DNA of 64,000 bases from Ficedula albicollis (GCF_000247815.1 NC_021673.1:46250081-46314080), one strand, 5' to 3'; counted from the first letter of the stretch, positions 44,001 to 58,130 are shown. The notes: generated by a model not told the origin, from the letters alone. Made by a program: numbers and translations.

Positions 44001-47000
44001 GAAAGCAGGTGAAAATGGACAATGGCACTCCTTAACCCTACTTTGAGATCAGACAACATTGTGCTGCATAGTGACACTTGTGTCAGTTGGAGGGAAACCT
44101 TTAGGGGTTACAGAGTCCAGCAATCAGCCAGATTCCTGATACTTCCTCAGAATTTTGTCAGCTTTGTAAATAGTGAGTGAATGTGAGAACCAAGCTCCCA
44201 GCACCTGTGTGAGATGAGATTTCCTTTGTGTCAAACTAAAGCCCATGAAACAGTGTAAGAAGCACCAGGGAGAGAAAAAAGTTCCCAGATGGCAAGCTGT
44301 TTAGCTCTCTGGTAAACATCTCTTGATGATGCTCTAGCAGCATCCACAGTTCTAGTATGGGAAACAAAACTAATACATGAAACAAATAGCACTGCTGGCC
44401 CTGATCTAATCCATCATGATCACAGTACAGTACTATTACCTGTAGCATTTGCTTTTATGATTTCCCAAGCTCTTGTGATAGGCATTCCCTCCTTTATATG
44501 GACAAACAGTACCATAAGCTCAGAGTTCCAACTGCCACTACTGTTTCCCTTATTCTTTCCCTCCTAGACTTCATCCCAAACCATTTGACACTCTCACACA
44601 TTGCAATGACAAAGCAGAGGTTGCTGTAATTTCAAACTGCAAGGAGCAGAGGAAACAGCACAGAGGAAGCAACCCCAAAGGAAGAGAAGGAGCAGTTGCC
44701 AAGTGAAGCACTATTCTGGAAAGACGTGGGCATGGTAATGATTGGCCTGCAGCCATAAGCTTCTGACTGGTATGGAATTTGCACTGTGAAAACCCAAAAG
44801 AAGGGTAAGTTTTCAGGCCTCTGTCACATCAAAGAAGTGAATCCAGTGTTAGTCCATCTTGTGGAACTTTTCTTCCTGTCCTCCACTCCCTCTGTCTTCA
44901 CTATCCTGAGGCTTTTTTGTTCTAATATGCAACTTTCCATTTTCAGTGGTCTGAGAAAACAAGACAAGCGAGAAATGGGGAAGAAACTGATAAAGAAGGA
45001 TGCCTGAAAAGAGATTTGTGAAAAAGAGAGAACAGAAGAAACAGGGAGACAGAAGACACAAGAAACAGAAGGAATACTGATCCTAGACTATGTGGTAAAA
45101 AGGCCCTGCATCAGGCTTCAGATTAGATGCCTTTGAGAACAAATGAGAGGTCAGAGAGAACTGCTCTGGGAGTCCTTGCAAGAGACTATGGGATCAAAGC
45201 AAGCGAAAAAAATGGGATGAGAAACAAAATTTGAGAAGTAGACTACAATGAGCTGAATGAATGAGTTGAAAATAGGTTGATAGGAATCAACCTCGGAAGT
45301 CCTCTGAGAGGAAAATGTTATGTAATTACACTCTAAAAATCAATCTGGCATTAGAATTTTAAGAAACTGAGTCTAATCTATGTAAGCAAAGAGATGGACA
45401 AGAAGAAGAAGACCACACTAGGAAAAACAGGAGTATAGAAGACTGAGGTACAGCCATAGAACAAAGTTTAAAGCCATAGGGGCACAGACTCCTCAGGCAG
45501 TTAGAACTGGATACAAGATTCCTCAGCTTGAGGTGTCTATTTAAAACACTTAAGGGAAAAAGTCTTCAATTGAGGCTGTCCATTCACACACAGAGATGCA
45601 ACAAAAAGACATCATGTTGTGAAAATAGCAGAGTTTTTGTGTTTTTTATACTTAATATTGCTATATAATCAGTTCATGTAGAGGTGGTCTTAAGTTATGG
45701 CAAGCAAAGGTGTTCACCCTAAATCCAACAAATTACTTGGATCCTAGGATCTGGTTTGAGACATGCTACATCTGAGCAGTATTGTATAGGGACTGACTTT
45801 TAGGCAAGGTTTTTTTGTTACTTCCCTATTGAGATTCATAAGTAAAGAAATGATAAAGTTATCAAAACTTCTGGAGAGTTTTGGTCCTTACCAGGGGAAA
45901 GGTTGGAAAGGAAGTGTTGCACTTTCTTCTCCTCTTTGCACTAAACATAGCACTAGCTTTTGAACATGTTTCAAGCAAAGCCTTTTTCAGACTGAGATGA
46001 AAACATGCCAGTTCTTCTGAATCACCAGCAGATAAATAGGTCAGAAGTACTCTCACTTCACATCAAAGCAAAGACATCGTAAGTTACTCCTGGTTTTTAA
46101 ATTACAAAGACAAATTTATCTATGATGATGCCAGTTATCCATTATATACCTGCTTCATGCAGTTCACCTAGTGTTTTCCAGTCAATACTATTGATCAGCT
46201 GCCAGAACTACTTAGTCTCTTTCTTTCTTAAGCTTATCATTCCATCACTGCCATACAGTCTTCAATCCTTTTGTGACAAAGCCCAGTGTACCAGAAGCTG
46301 GAAGCAGTCAGCTGAATTTCTTCACTGTTGTTTTCCTTTGAAAGCTCACTTTTACTAGAAGAGATGAGACAGACCTTCACCAATACAACTGGGACAGAAC
46401 TATGCCTCTGTCTCAGTGTTCAAAGTGCTTGAGACAAAGATTACTTTGGCCAAAGAGCAATTGTGTGTGGTGGGGGATGGGGGGGGTAAGATGTATCAGA
46501 AGCAAATGACAAGAGACACTCTATTATAGCTTGTACTGTGTTCAGGTAAATCCATGTTGCAGTAAGAAAGGATTAATGCATCCCAGCACGTCCACCTCAT
46601 ATAGGTATAAGAAATTTTCAATGTTACTTTATTATATGTCATGGGCTGTTACTAGAAAAGCATAATATTAGACCAGGAAAAACCCTGCAGGCTGTGACTT
46701 TCTAGAAAAAAATAGGCTACATAGGGGATGAACCATCTGCTTGTTTAGTGGATACCCACCCAAGAACAGTATTAAAGTAGTTTTAGATTTTATAGCTAAA
46801 GAGAAATGAAAAGCAGTGTACTACAGCAGGACATTCTGAAATATCTCTTGATCAGGGCTTGAAACCCTGAAGGAAAATAGGTAAAAAGATTCAGAGTGCT
46901 GCCTGTCCTCTGGCTCTGTCCAAGTTAATTGCAAACTCCTTTTGATTTCAATAGGATGGGGTTTTCTGAGGGCAGCAGAGGAGCAAACCATTGAAGATAA

Positions 47001-50000
47001 CAACCTGGCTTATAGACAGAAATGAATAAAACTTTAAATTAGTATCTGTCCTCAAATAGTTTAAGCTGGATTTGTCCAGAAACACTGTTAGTGCTAGGGA
47101 CCGTTTACATCCATTAAAGGTCACATCATAACATTGTAGTTGCATCTTTTACCATGACATAAGATTAGCATTTGTAGTTCACATTCATAGAAAATGACAT
47201 TAATTTACAGGAAGCTGAAGTATTACTCACAAATACATGATCTGACTGGACCACAACAATCTCTCTGAGGTAACACATAGTTTCTAAGATGAATATTTCT
47301 CAGCAAAGAGTATGAACATTATCAGCAAGACAGTAATCTTATTAAAAATACATTAGAGCCCTATTTTTGTTTCTATGTGCAGTATATTAGAGTTTTTTCA
47401 GGAGAAAGATCAGGAAATTGATTTCTTTGGTATTTATGCTCAACAAGATAGAAAAGCATCATGTCACAGGGAATCTCAAATGAAAATCAGCCAAAAGCTA
47501 TTACCCATAGTAAATTTCAATTACTTCTCTGATAATATTTTGTCTGTCATAAGCATCAATGATCCATAAACAACCTTCATCTACATGCGAGAATCACAAT
47601 TTGGAAATTCTGTGCAGGACATTTCCAAATTATGACTCCTAAGGTTACAAGCCGAGCTGATTTTTTCTTTACACAATATGTTTTCTGTTGTGATGTATAT
47701 ACACAGATGATGACACTGTGAGACAGTTTCCTACTGTTATAGGCAGTACCTCAATCCATAAGGACTTTAGCAAGGCTTCTTATTGAGTGGTGTGTAATAC
47801 TAAGGAGCATGAAGTTTGTACAGATTCTCCCACTACCCAACACTCCCCCCAAAGAGTTTTCTTTAAGGCTGTTCTAGTCTGACTGTCATGCAGTTTAATA
47901 CAAAGGCAATAATGTCCTTCTGGTAATGCACTGAGACAGCATAACCCTATTTCAATATATGTCATATAGGTCAGTATATGTATGCTATATGACTTCTGAA
48001 AGAAACTAATTTACCACACATGCATTTATCAGGACAGACAATCATTTAACTTCTTTTGGTTTAAAGAGTGTCCTTTTATAAGACCAAATCTCCTGCTGTC
48101 ATGGCCTCATTTGGTCTGTCAGTCAGCTTCATACTGCTCACCATTACCTTTCTACTCCACTCTGATGGCTCAAATGGACTGTAAAATGGATGTAAATTTG
48201 CCTTACTTCTACTCTGAAGTTTTTTTCTTTGCAGTAAATGAGAATTGGGCCTGTTCTGTCTTTTCTCTTTTCATACTCACAGAGCCTGACTTTGGAGCTT
48301 ACAAACTTCATATAAGGTTTGAATATTTCGAGCACTAAATGAAATTACATAGAATTTTAGAGGTAAATACCTGCCAAGAAACAGGATCCCAGAAAAGTTG
48401 CTGGAAAAGTAACTCCAGGAATAACCTAAAGTTAATTTGATTTACTGCTCAGTTGTGCATTTTTATGGGAATTTTCTTTTTATTTTTGCTTTCATTACTT
48501 TGGAATTCATTAGATAAATGTTATTTAAAACTAAAAACAAACATTGAATAGCTGATCTCAACTACAGTTCTGTATACTGGAATAATAGTACAGGGATTAC
48601 AAGAAGGTGTGGATGTCAACTCTTCCAAATTGGACATTTACAGGTTATTTGTGGACTATCCTCTGCTCTGGTACCACCTGCGAAACAAGCAGTGCCATCT
48701 CTGTCTAAGGCTTACATGGATCATCTTTCTGTCTACCACTTGAAGGACACATTACCTTGCCCTGAACAGCACAAAGGCATGTAAATCATGATATTTCTGC
48801 TGTTAAGTGACATGATAAATACATTTTGCATTATAAAATAATTGGTGAAAATCTTTTCATTGCTACATTTTCTTTAGAGGTGTGTGCTATGGCTACTTCA
48901 CCACAAGACGCAGTCTTTGAATTTCTTTTCACTCTTGCTGGGTCACAATCCAGTGGAATCGTCAGAACCACAGTGCTGCAGTGCACAGTGCACAGTCTTT
49001 AGGCCAAGTTCTTTTCATTGTGATTCAGGGTAAAACTACAAGGGAATGTGCTGCATCTACTTCTCTACAAATGATCCAGGGAATAATTTAGACACTTAGA
49101 ACTCTACCTGACACATTTGCTGCCTTGCAAAACATAGGGAAGTAGAAGTGCTTAGTTGGAATTATATTTTATTGCACACTGAAATTATATATGTAAAAAT
49201 TAAAAGGGATGGCTTTTGACTGCATGCGGATATTAGAATAATTTCACAGTTGCTCTGATTTATTCTCAGGGAGAAGAAAACATTGGCAACAAGTCACAAT
49301 TTATTTATTGTGCTTACACCAGAAGTGACTATAACATTTTTAGTGTGCCCCTTAGGACATACTAAAATGAAATCTATTTTATTTCCACTCTCCTCCTTTT
49401 TTTTTTTCTTTCTCATCCTGCAAATTTTAGAAAGGACATTCTACGAAAGGATGTGACTCAGCTTGTCTCTTTTATCCCTTTTACAGTTCATTCCTTTAGG
49501 GATTAAGAGTTCTCACAGAAATGTTGGACTGGAACAACCTTTAAGCAAGATGTAGAAAAAGTGCCAGCAGTGAGGCGGAATGTAAGCAATGTGCTGGTTG
49601 AATCTAATGGGGAGAGACCAATCTTGAGAACAACTGAGGTCATTGCAACTTGCATTGACCTTAATTGAATACAACCTTGAGCCTGTAAATAGTAGTCTCT
49701 TCATATTTCCCTAAATATATCTTAACTTAGCATTAGAATGTAATCCAAGCAGCTGGTTCACTAAATGCTTCACTGGCACAAATGAAGCAATTACCTTTGA
49801 CACAAATAACTTGAGCAAATTGGATTACAATAAACCCTTTCACAAGCAACACCACGCAGACTATGTCAGGTTATGAATAGCACTTCATCAGTTTATCTTC
49901 ACTCAGAGTTGAGCTTTTTCTCTGTGCTAATTTATCTCCCAATTCCACACTATCTCCATTTCCTCTGCACTGTTTCCAAAGTCCGTCACATAATGCATTT

Positions 50001-51296
50001 CCTCATTACCAGCTCATGAGATGTCCAAGAGAGCCATGTTTTCCATTTTTCAACCAGTATCTACTAGTTTTCCCACTTCTGCTTAACCACTACATTGTCC
50101 TGTAGAACTTGCTGTAAAAAGAAACTAAATTCAGATGTTTCTTCCGTGCTCCATAAGCATTATTTACATTTTTTTTTGCCAAAGCTAAAATATAGAAATT
50201 TGTCATTCCCCACATCTTAATTCTTTCCTTTTTGTTTGAGATTGGATCTTTGAACTGAGGTAATTCCCTGACCTATGGCACCATTTTTTTTTTTTTCCCC
50301 AGAGCCACCAGTGTAGTAGGAGACAGAGATAACTTTTATTTTTAATAGAAAGTATTACTGCAAGAAATCAGGTGGGGGCTGATGACACCAAACAATATGG
50401 CAGCTATGCCTCTGCTCCATATTTCAGTTCCATTCTTCCTAAAGATTTCCTTGGGCTAGAAAATTACGTGAGGATTTCTGATAATTAATTCACATACTTT
50501 TTGCCCTGGTAAGACCTTATCCCTGCTGAAGCGTTTGAAAATATAAGGTAGCTGCTCTGAAGAAGGGCATTTTGGCTTAGTTATGCTTTTTGTTTTATGA
50601 TGCTTTATAGGTCTTTTATCATCCTGACTGAAAGAAAATACAAATGCTAATGAACCCTGCACTGTAACATAGGAATATCAAAATGTAAAATTACTGTCAT
50701 ATGGCTTTCACTTTTAATTTTAGGGTAGATTTGGGTTTTTTTCTTATGTATAAGACAAACCGAACCTTTTCTGAAACCAATGATGATGTGGAAATTTAAA
50801 AAATATCCAATATTCCAATATTTCTAGTATGTTACCATGACACAAAAGTGCTGCTACTAACCTTGTGCTGTACCAATTACTGAGGAAAAACATTTAATCC
50901 ACATGACTGTGGGCATGCAAGCCAATGGTTACAAAGAGGCCTTTTTGCCCTTAAGGTTACCATTTAAAGAAGGGCCAATATTAAGGCCAGGTCTTTGTTC
51001 ATGGCAAGAGAACATGCTCTAATCACAGGATTACCAATGAATGCAAGGTGAACGCAGAGAAGTCAAATCATCTCAGATTTTCCACTATGTAAATCTTCTA
51101 TCATCTTACACAGAATGAATATAGTGCTGCCCTTTCTCTTTTGGGCTAGCTCATCTCATGACTAAGGGTAAAAAAGAAAAACATTTTCTTTATTAACCAA
51201 AATAAGGCCCAAAAAAATTATACCTTACAGCCTCATATCAAAGTAACAACAATACACAACTCATATAGACTTGGTCTTTTAAATTTTTTTAGATGC
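41019..51296. other. long unique AT-rich stretch, no gene seen
   Basis: About 10 kb without a recognised gene or mobile element. ORFs are short and scattered on both strands. The longest (42487-42834 minus, 115 residues, overlapped by 42575-42859 plus) has no family features. Positions 41260-41470 are repeat-free AT-rich DNA with CAATTAG and TTATTCAT words. Positions 46467-46490 hold a short G-rich run. Positions 49739-49829 carry a 10-bp inverted repeat with TAATCC cores, described in the findings. Confidence 0.45.
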
Positions 51297-51960
51297 AGCT
51301 TTGCAGAAGAGGACTTGGGGGTCCTGCAGTGTGTCCTTGCTACAGAGGCTGTAACCGTATCCTAGGCTACATTAAAGTATAAGGTATTCCCAGTATTCTC
51401 TACTCAACACTAGTGAGGCCACACTTGGTGTGCTGTGTCCAGTTCTGGGCCCCTCAGCACAAGAGGAAGATGAACATATTGGACAGAGTCCAGAAAAGGG
51501 GCTCCTGTTACTGAGGGAGACACTGGAGCATCTTTCCTGTGAAGAGAGGCTGAGACAGACAGCACTGGACAGTTCAGCCTGGAGAAGACTCAAGGGCGTC
51601 TTATAATGTATAAATGCAGGAAGGGATATGCAAGGAGTACACAAGGCGGGCTCTGTCAGTGGGTGCTGAGTGGGACATGGTGACAAGAGGTGCCCAGGCG
51701 ATGGGCACAATCTGAAACAGAGGAAGATTCCCCAGAACAGCAGAAAACACGTTTTCACTGCAGGGGTGACAGTATTGGCTCAGCTTGCCCATAGAAATGG
51801 TGGAGTCTTCTTCCCCAAGAAACTCATCAGCCAGACTGAGCATGACCATTAGGAACAGATTCCCAGTGACTTGAGTAGGGAGGCTGCTCCTAGAGATGCT
51901 CATCTAGAGCTGACCTCTGGAGGTCCCTTTCATCTTCAACCGTTCCATGATTTAGGGAAA
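51297..51960 (+). mobile_element. CR1 LINE, 3' ORF2 and 3' untranslated region
   Basis: Blocks in consensus order: GAGGACTTGGGGGTCCTGCA, ACTAGTGAGGCCACACTTGG, TGCTGTGTCCAGTTCTGGGC, CCCTCAGCACAAGAGGAAGA, GAGAGGCTGAGACAGACAGC, AGCCTGGAGAAGACTCAAGG, GTTTTCACTGCAGGGGTGAC, CTAGAGCTGACCTCTGGAGG, then CCGTTCCATGATTTA as the degraded terminus. It is 5'-truncated upstream of this point. Stops and indels show it is inactive; ORFs at 51372-51903 are on the opposite strand and spurious. Confidence 0.8.
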
Positions 51961-53439
51961 TACAGTCTGAAATTTCAAGCGATTGTTTCCTGAATGAGTT
52001 GTGATATCACCTCAGGTTTTAGCTCATTACCAGAGATAGTGATGGATATGCCACTTCTCAGCATCACGACCCTTGGTCTTGGTTTCAGTCTCACCAGCTG
52101 TTTAATCACCATAAGAAATTGATTAATCACTGACAATTCCTTTTAAAATCTTCTTCCTCTGACAACTCTAAACAATTTTTTATGACACTGTATCCAGACC
52201 ATTCAAAATGTGAGGTTATACTGATTGTTAAAGGAGTATGAAACAGGCACAGTTAAAGAAATAAAAGCTGGTTTTGTCAATTTGTACAGGAGTGACATTG
52301 AAAATATGGGTATTCCCTGCAGAAGAACCCATGACTTTAGCACTATTACAAGTTGCAGACTGAGTCTTAGACAGAGAAAGATAAGCTGGCCCATACCAAA
52401 AGAGCAGGCAGAACCATCATGTGTTGAAACCTATATCTAATGCTGGTTTCACTGAGAACACAGTGATTTGTTACTCCATAGACCTATATTTTGCCCTCAG
52501 TGGTTTGTCTGCTTTATTCAGGCTCTTCCTTTGTGAGGGAAAGTTGCACCCCATAACATAAGCAGTTGCACTGCATTTTCCTTTGAAGCTGGCAGTGGCT
52601 ATGACAAATGATGGATAGGAACACGTTATAGCACTAGAATAAGTTAAGTCTTAACAGAGGTGATTATCAGTCTCACGCTGTTTTTCCTAAACAGCATTGA
52701 CTTCATGCTTCAAAAATACTTCAGCGATGCATCTGCACTTAGCCAAATTTGCATTTGGGAGCTGTTTTTAAATACAAGATTAGATGCAATTGTAACTTCA
52801 GCATATGGAAGGCACAGGCAAGTACAGGGTGCTACTTTTAGTTTCCATTTTTTACCATTCAGGACTACTAAGACATATAAGTGAGAAAAAAAACATTTGA
52901 GCTGCAACATAACTTCCCATCAAGTCAAAACAAAAACAAAAAAAGTTCCTGACATATTTACCTTTTGCAGAAATGTTTTGGAGAGGTGTACTAAAGTACT
53001 AACAGTGTTGTTAGGATGGTTTTGGTGGTCCATGTTGGGATTTCTCTTCAACAGCAGCTTTCTCCCAACCCCAGACCTTCAACCACTGTGCCACACACTG
53101 CACACTGCAGGCTCAAGCAATTTGGCTGAGTGACAGCTAAGCAGCCTCAATCCTCATTCCACTTTACCAAGAAAGGAGGACAGCTAAGGTAGTAATGTTT
53201 TGAGAGAACTTACTGAATCCAGGAGAACATGAGCCTTCCACAAACAGATATCAGCCCAAATCACTGTGACTACTGCATATGTGGAGTCTCAGAAAAACAC
53301 AGGAGAGGGAAAAGTTTAGTAAAAATTTTATTTCACTCTATAATAGGACCAAAAAAAATTTGCCAATTTCTCTGTTTCCATGACATTGAACTGCTATTTC
53401 TAGCTAGTTTTATTTTCCAAAGGTTGCAAATCATGTAGG
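51961..53439. other. unique DNA between two CR1 copies, no gene seen
   Basis: No gene or repeat was recognised. ORFs of 60-78 residues lie on both strands without motifs. This interval separates two CR1 copies in the same orientation; their different 3' ends show they are separate insertions. Confidence 0.45.
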
Positions 53440-54765
53440 GCTGGATCCACCTATGGTTGCTGGCAGAAGTGCTCAGCAAACAATTATCATCAATCCTGGC
53501 TGACCAGGGAGTTCCTAGTTGACTGGCAGTTAGCAAATGTGACACCCATCTATAAGAAGTGTTGCAAAGAGGATCTGGAGACCAATAGATCATTCAGTAT
53601 GACCTCAGTGCCAGGGAAAGTCATGGAGCATATCACCTTGAGTGCCACCATTCAGCATGTGCAGGATGGCCAGGGGATCTGACTCAGCCAGCAGGGGTTT
53701 GAGACGTGCAGGCTCTGTTTGACCAACTTGATCTCTGTCTATGATGACGTGACCAGCTTAATGGACAAGGGACAGATTGTGGATGTTGTTTACCTAGACT
53801 TCAGATAGGTTTCCTGCAAAATTCTCCTGGAGAAACTGGCTGCCTATGGCTTGATGAGGTCCACTTTTTGCTGGGTTAAAAAAAAAACAGCTGAATGACC
53901 AAGCTCAGAACTGATGGTGAATGCAGCAACATCCTGTTGGTGGCCTGTCCCCAGGGCTTTATCCGTGATCTGGAAAAGGTGATCAAGTGCACTGTGAGTC
54001 AGTTTGCAGGCAACACATAAAGTTTGGTGGCAGTGTTGATCTGCTGGAGGGCAGAAAGGTTCTACAAAGGGATCAGAACAGGATGGTTCAATAGGCTGAG
54101 GCTAATTACATGAACTTCAACAAGGCCAAGTGCCAGTTTCTGCACTTGGGTCACAACAATCCCATATAGTTTGGTGGCAGTGTTGATCGGCTGGAGGACA
54201 GAAAGGTTCTACAAAGGGATCAGAACAGGATGGTTCAATAGGCTGAGGCTAATTACATGAACTTCAACAAGGCCAAGTGCCAGTTTCTGCACTTGGGTCA
54301 CAACAATCCCATGCAATACTACAGTCTGGGGGCAGGGTGGCTGGAAAGCTGTCTGGCAGAAAAGGACCTGGGGGTGCTGGTCAACAGTCACTGAACATGA
54401 GCCAGGGTGTGCCCAGGAGACCAAGAAGGCCAATGGCATCCTGGCCTGGAATAGCATCAGTGTGGCCAGCAGGACCAGGGCAGTGATTATGCCCCAAGTA
54501 ACAATCAACAGGACAAAGCAAAATGGCCTCAAGTTGTGCCAGGGAAAGCTTTGGATCTAGTACAAGGCAAAATTTGTTCACCAAAAGGGTTGTCAAGCAT
54601 TGGAACTGACTTCCCAAGGAAGTGGTTGAGACATCATCCCTGGAGATACTCAAAAGACGTGTAGATGTGGCACTTACCCATGCTCTAGGGGTGGACTTGG
54701 CAGTGTTAGGTTAGTGGTCGGACTTTATGCTCTTAGAGGCCCATCCAGATGATTCTATGAAAATT
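53440..54765 (+). mobile_element. CR1 LINE with ORF2 reverse-transcriptase remnants
   Basis: Translation from about 53490 follows the CR1 reverse-transcriptase domain: WQLANVTPIYKK, TSVPGKVMEH, CLTNLISVYDDVTSLMDKG, VVYLDFR, ILLEKLAAYGL. In the family this encodes the enzyme that primes reverse transcription at the target site. The LDFSKAFDTV-type motif is broken by a stop after LDFR, and other stops and frameshifts follow. A 147-bp stretch is duplicated in tandem at 54021-54312. Sequence seems to be missing near 54500, where the consensus jumps from GTGATTATGCCCC to ACAATCAACAGGACAAAG. The 3' end is intact in outline (GGGGTGGACTTGGCAGTG to GATGATTCTATGA). Inactive copy. Confidence 0.9.
54021..54312 (+). 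repeat. 147-bp tandem duplication inside CR1
   Basis: AGTTTGGTGGCAGTGTTGAT through GTCACAACAATCCCAT occurs at 54021-54165 and 54168-54312. Differences are ATCTGCTGGAGGGC against ATCGGCTGGAGGAC. CR1 consensus has this segment once, so the duplication happened after insertion or in the copy's lineage. Confidence 0.92.
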
Positions 54766-57700
54766 TTGTGCTTGAAATAGACAAAACAGTTTCATTTAAC
54801 ATCTGATAAGGCTGGTACTAAGATAACATTTAAAACACAGGGACTCTTGGCCATTTCTTGTATGGTTGATCAATAAAATTGGATAGAGATGCCTACAAGC
54901 CAAAGTTTCAAGATTCTCCTTGTTTATCTTTGCAAGCACGGTCAACACAGTGAGAATGATTCCTCTTTCTCTTGTGGTTTATACTACATTGTATATACTA
55001 AGATGTATGTTTGGGTTTTTTTAATTTAGTGGGAATTCCTATACCTTTTGTCATGACATTTACCTTCTTTAGCGATGATAAATGTCTTTGCCTTAGACCT
55101 CTTATGATTGGTTACTTGTCTTTCCACAATGTGACCAGATTGACAGTGACACAGTCTTACAGGATTGCTCTTCTCACTAAATCAGTGTGTGGGAAGCATG
55201 TCAGAATCAACAACCAGCAATATGTTCTTGTGTGGGTTTCCTTCTGTCGTGTACACTCATATTTAGAATAGAGATGGGGTTTATTATGCTTCAGTTGGAC
55301 TTTAGGCACACATTCACAGGGGTCACTAGTGAGTATGTAAAACCAATACAGTTTACGTCTTTGACATAGTGCAAAATGCCATAAATAAAAGTGTCTTTTT
55401 GCAGAGATTTTCTGGGAAGAGTTTGAAATAGTTTATGGAGGCATCTACAAAATAAGGGTCACAAACAGGGCTTCAGAACTTAGATCAAAACTCTGAGAAG
55501 TGTGACATTTTTATGCAATGATGGCTCCCAACACAGACATACACGTAAGTGATTTTCAAAGCGATGAGAGTCTGCTTCCATTTTCTTCAAAGGATCCTAC
55601 TGGATGCTCAACACAAAGAATTTATCCAGCTATAGACTTTTGACAATTCTTGGCTGGACTATTACAATAGAAATTCAGCTAGGTTGAGCACTTTCCTATA
55701 ACAGCTTAATTTAGTGAGATTTTAGTTTCAATATCTCAATAATAATAATGTGCAGAAATTTGTCTAGAGACAGGAAAGAATATTTTCAATGGCATATCAC
55801 TATTCCTTCCCTAGTTATAGTACTTGAAGCACCAAATATCCCCAAAGCTTTTCAACAGCCTCTTTTTAACAAAATTCTCTCTATCTTCAAGGGACCATTT
55901 GGAATAAGACAACTGCCTTTCCTGACTCGGTCTGCTTCCCACATGACACTTTGCTCTCACCTGAGCTACCTTCAAGAGAGCAAATTTTTAACATTCTGAA
56001 AGAGAATTCTATATTTAAGATGAATAGATGAACAGAGAGTTCAGGTTGAAGTTTCTTGCAGGATAAATGCATTTCTAGGGATTTTGAGGGTTAACTTTGT
56101 TATTTAAACACAGAGTGGCTTAGAAGAGGTTGTGATTGGCAACACTCATATTCTTAAGCATCTCTAAGTTAGATGCAGGTAGATACTTAGCCAGCAAATG
56201 CTCACAACAACTTAAGCCATGCAACTATCACCTTTCACAACAATCTAAACCAAACTGGTTAAGTCTACACTGAATCACATAAGGAAGACTTGGAAATTGT
56301 CTTCTGCTGATAGGCCAAAAGAGGCGGAAAATTCCAGTAAAAGGACAGCTGTAATTTTGTCTATGAGGATTGCATCTTTAGCCACCAGAAGCATATGCCA
56401 AGTAAACGTGTCTCTGCCTTGTTAAGCTGTTGTTTCTCTCTCCAGAATAGGGCCTTGTAGTACTGGGACCATACTTAGAGTGGCTGCACTCTCACTGCTT
56501 CCAGCATAGACTTCAACATTAAGGATGTTCCTAGTGAAAAATTGGCCCTTGGCATTTTGAGCAAGAATCTCGCCTTGATCAATAAAAGGCAAAGCCGATT
56601 GCTCTCACTGCACCCCAGTGAGACAGTCTGCCAGACATGCAAACTGTGCTTTCTCAAACACCTACACATAGTTACAGATTTACTCAGTTCTCTGGGTAAT
56701 CAAAATAAAGAGTCTTTCATAAGAAAATTCTATCTGGAGGAATTTTTGCTATATTGATCAACACAGATAAAGGCAGAAAAGATTTATCTAACATCTCATG
56801 GTGGTCAGGTAATGAGGTTGCCTTCTTCTGGCCTGTTCCTGAACAAATTTTCCCACAATAATAAATGTGCTGTAAAGGCAGGGAGAATTAATCCTAGTTG
56901 AAAGATGGACTGGTAGGTTCCACACTCTTTCAAAGAGAAAACAGTTCTTAAATTGGTTCAGCTGTACCAAAACCTTGCCTTTGAAGCCAACAGATGCAGA
57001 TATGAACTCCCAGCTCTTTGATCCATTTGAAATGAAATGGGCAGATAGACAGTGAATACATTCTTATTTTTAGAACATTTCTTCAGAAAGTTAGAAAAAT
57101 TTCTGTGTCCTTTTAAGTTACCAAACTCTCCAACAGTACCTGCTAATGGGATACTTTAGTTAAACTGGGACAAGAACAAGCCCTGCCAGACAGCTTATCT
57201 TTCTGTTCAAACTTTAATTAAAGGGAAAAGACACTTTTATGGCATTTTGCACTTAAAGTTGTAGAAGCCAGCTACAGTGCTAGTTATGACACAGGTACTT
57301 GCTCTTTTGAGAGCACCAACAACATTGTCCCTGTACTAGTTTAATGGACTGCTTATTGGAGCCCAGCAAGAGTAAATCACATTCCAACCTGCATAGTCTA
57401 AGGTACATTCACCTATAAGGTACTTACACTGCCTTTGAGCCCAGGCAGACACCAAGTGAAATGCAAGTTTGTTTGATTTCATTAAAAGTATTTCATAGGT
57501 CCCAGTCTGTGATTCTTTAGAATACCACTGAGACAATTACAGAGACTTGTCAGTCAAATTCCTTCCGTGTAGCCTGGTTCTTCAGGCAACGTGCTAACCA
57601 TTGGAACAAGCCTGACCATAATGTACAGAATAAAGCACTAAATAATTAAACAGGTCGCTCAAATAGATATTATGATTCACAATGTATGGAATAAAAATAC

Positions 57701-57854
57701 AAATTAACAGAATATATTTTTACCATTTTGGCTGTACTTAAGCCTTCTCACTCACAAGCTAGTCACAAATATTTTAGGCTGTTCTTTTTTATTCGTCAGT
57801 CAATTATGTTTTCTCATAGAAAAATAAAAGAGAGAAGAAAAATGAAGTTACAGA
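54766..57854. other. unique AT-rich DNA, no gene seen
   Basis: No gene or repeat was recognised. Short ORFs (up to 86 residues, 55011-55271 plus) overlap in several frames without known motifs. Confidence 0.45.
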
Positions 57855-58130
57855 ACCACAAAATGGAGGTTGGAAGCAACCTTAAAGATTATCTAGATAC
57901 AGTCTCCCTGCCATGGGCAGGAACACTTCTCACTAGACCAGGTGACTCAGAGCTCCATCCAACCCATTCCTGAGCACTTCCAGGGATGGGGCATCCACAA
58001 CTACTCTGCCATGAATGAGAGTCCAGAGCAGAGGTAAACGAAAGATTGGGAGAACCCCCAGTGTCTTTCTGGGAAAAAAAAGAAGGAAAAAAAACCAAGG
58101 CATTTTGTCCCTTGGCCTTTTGAAATCGCG
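57855..58130 (-). mobile_element. CR1 LINE 3' end, minus strand
   Basis: The plus strand shows the reverse complement of the CR1 tail: ACCACAAAATGGAGGTTGGA, AGCAACCTTAAAGATTATCT, CCCTGCCATGGGCAGGAACA, CTTCTCACTAGACCAGGTGA, CTCAGAGCTCCATCCAACCC, GAGCACTTCCAGGGATGGGG, CATCCACAACTACTCTGCC. Similarity fades after about 58035, where A-rich text follows, so the right edge is approximate. This belongs to a CR1 subtype whose tail reads CCATGGCAGGGGG, different from the copies at 53440 and 51297. Confidence 0.85.
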
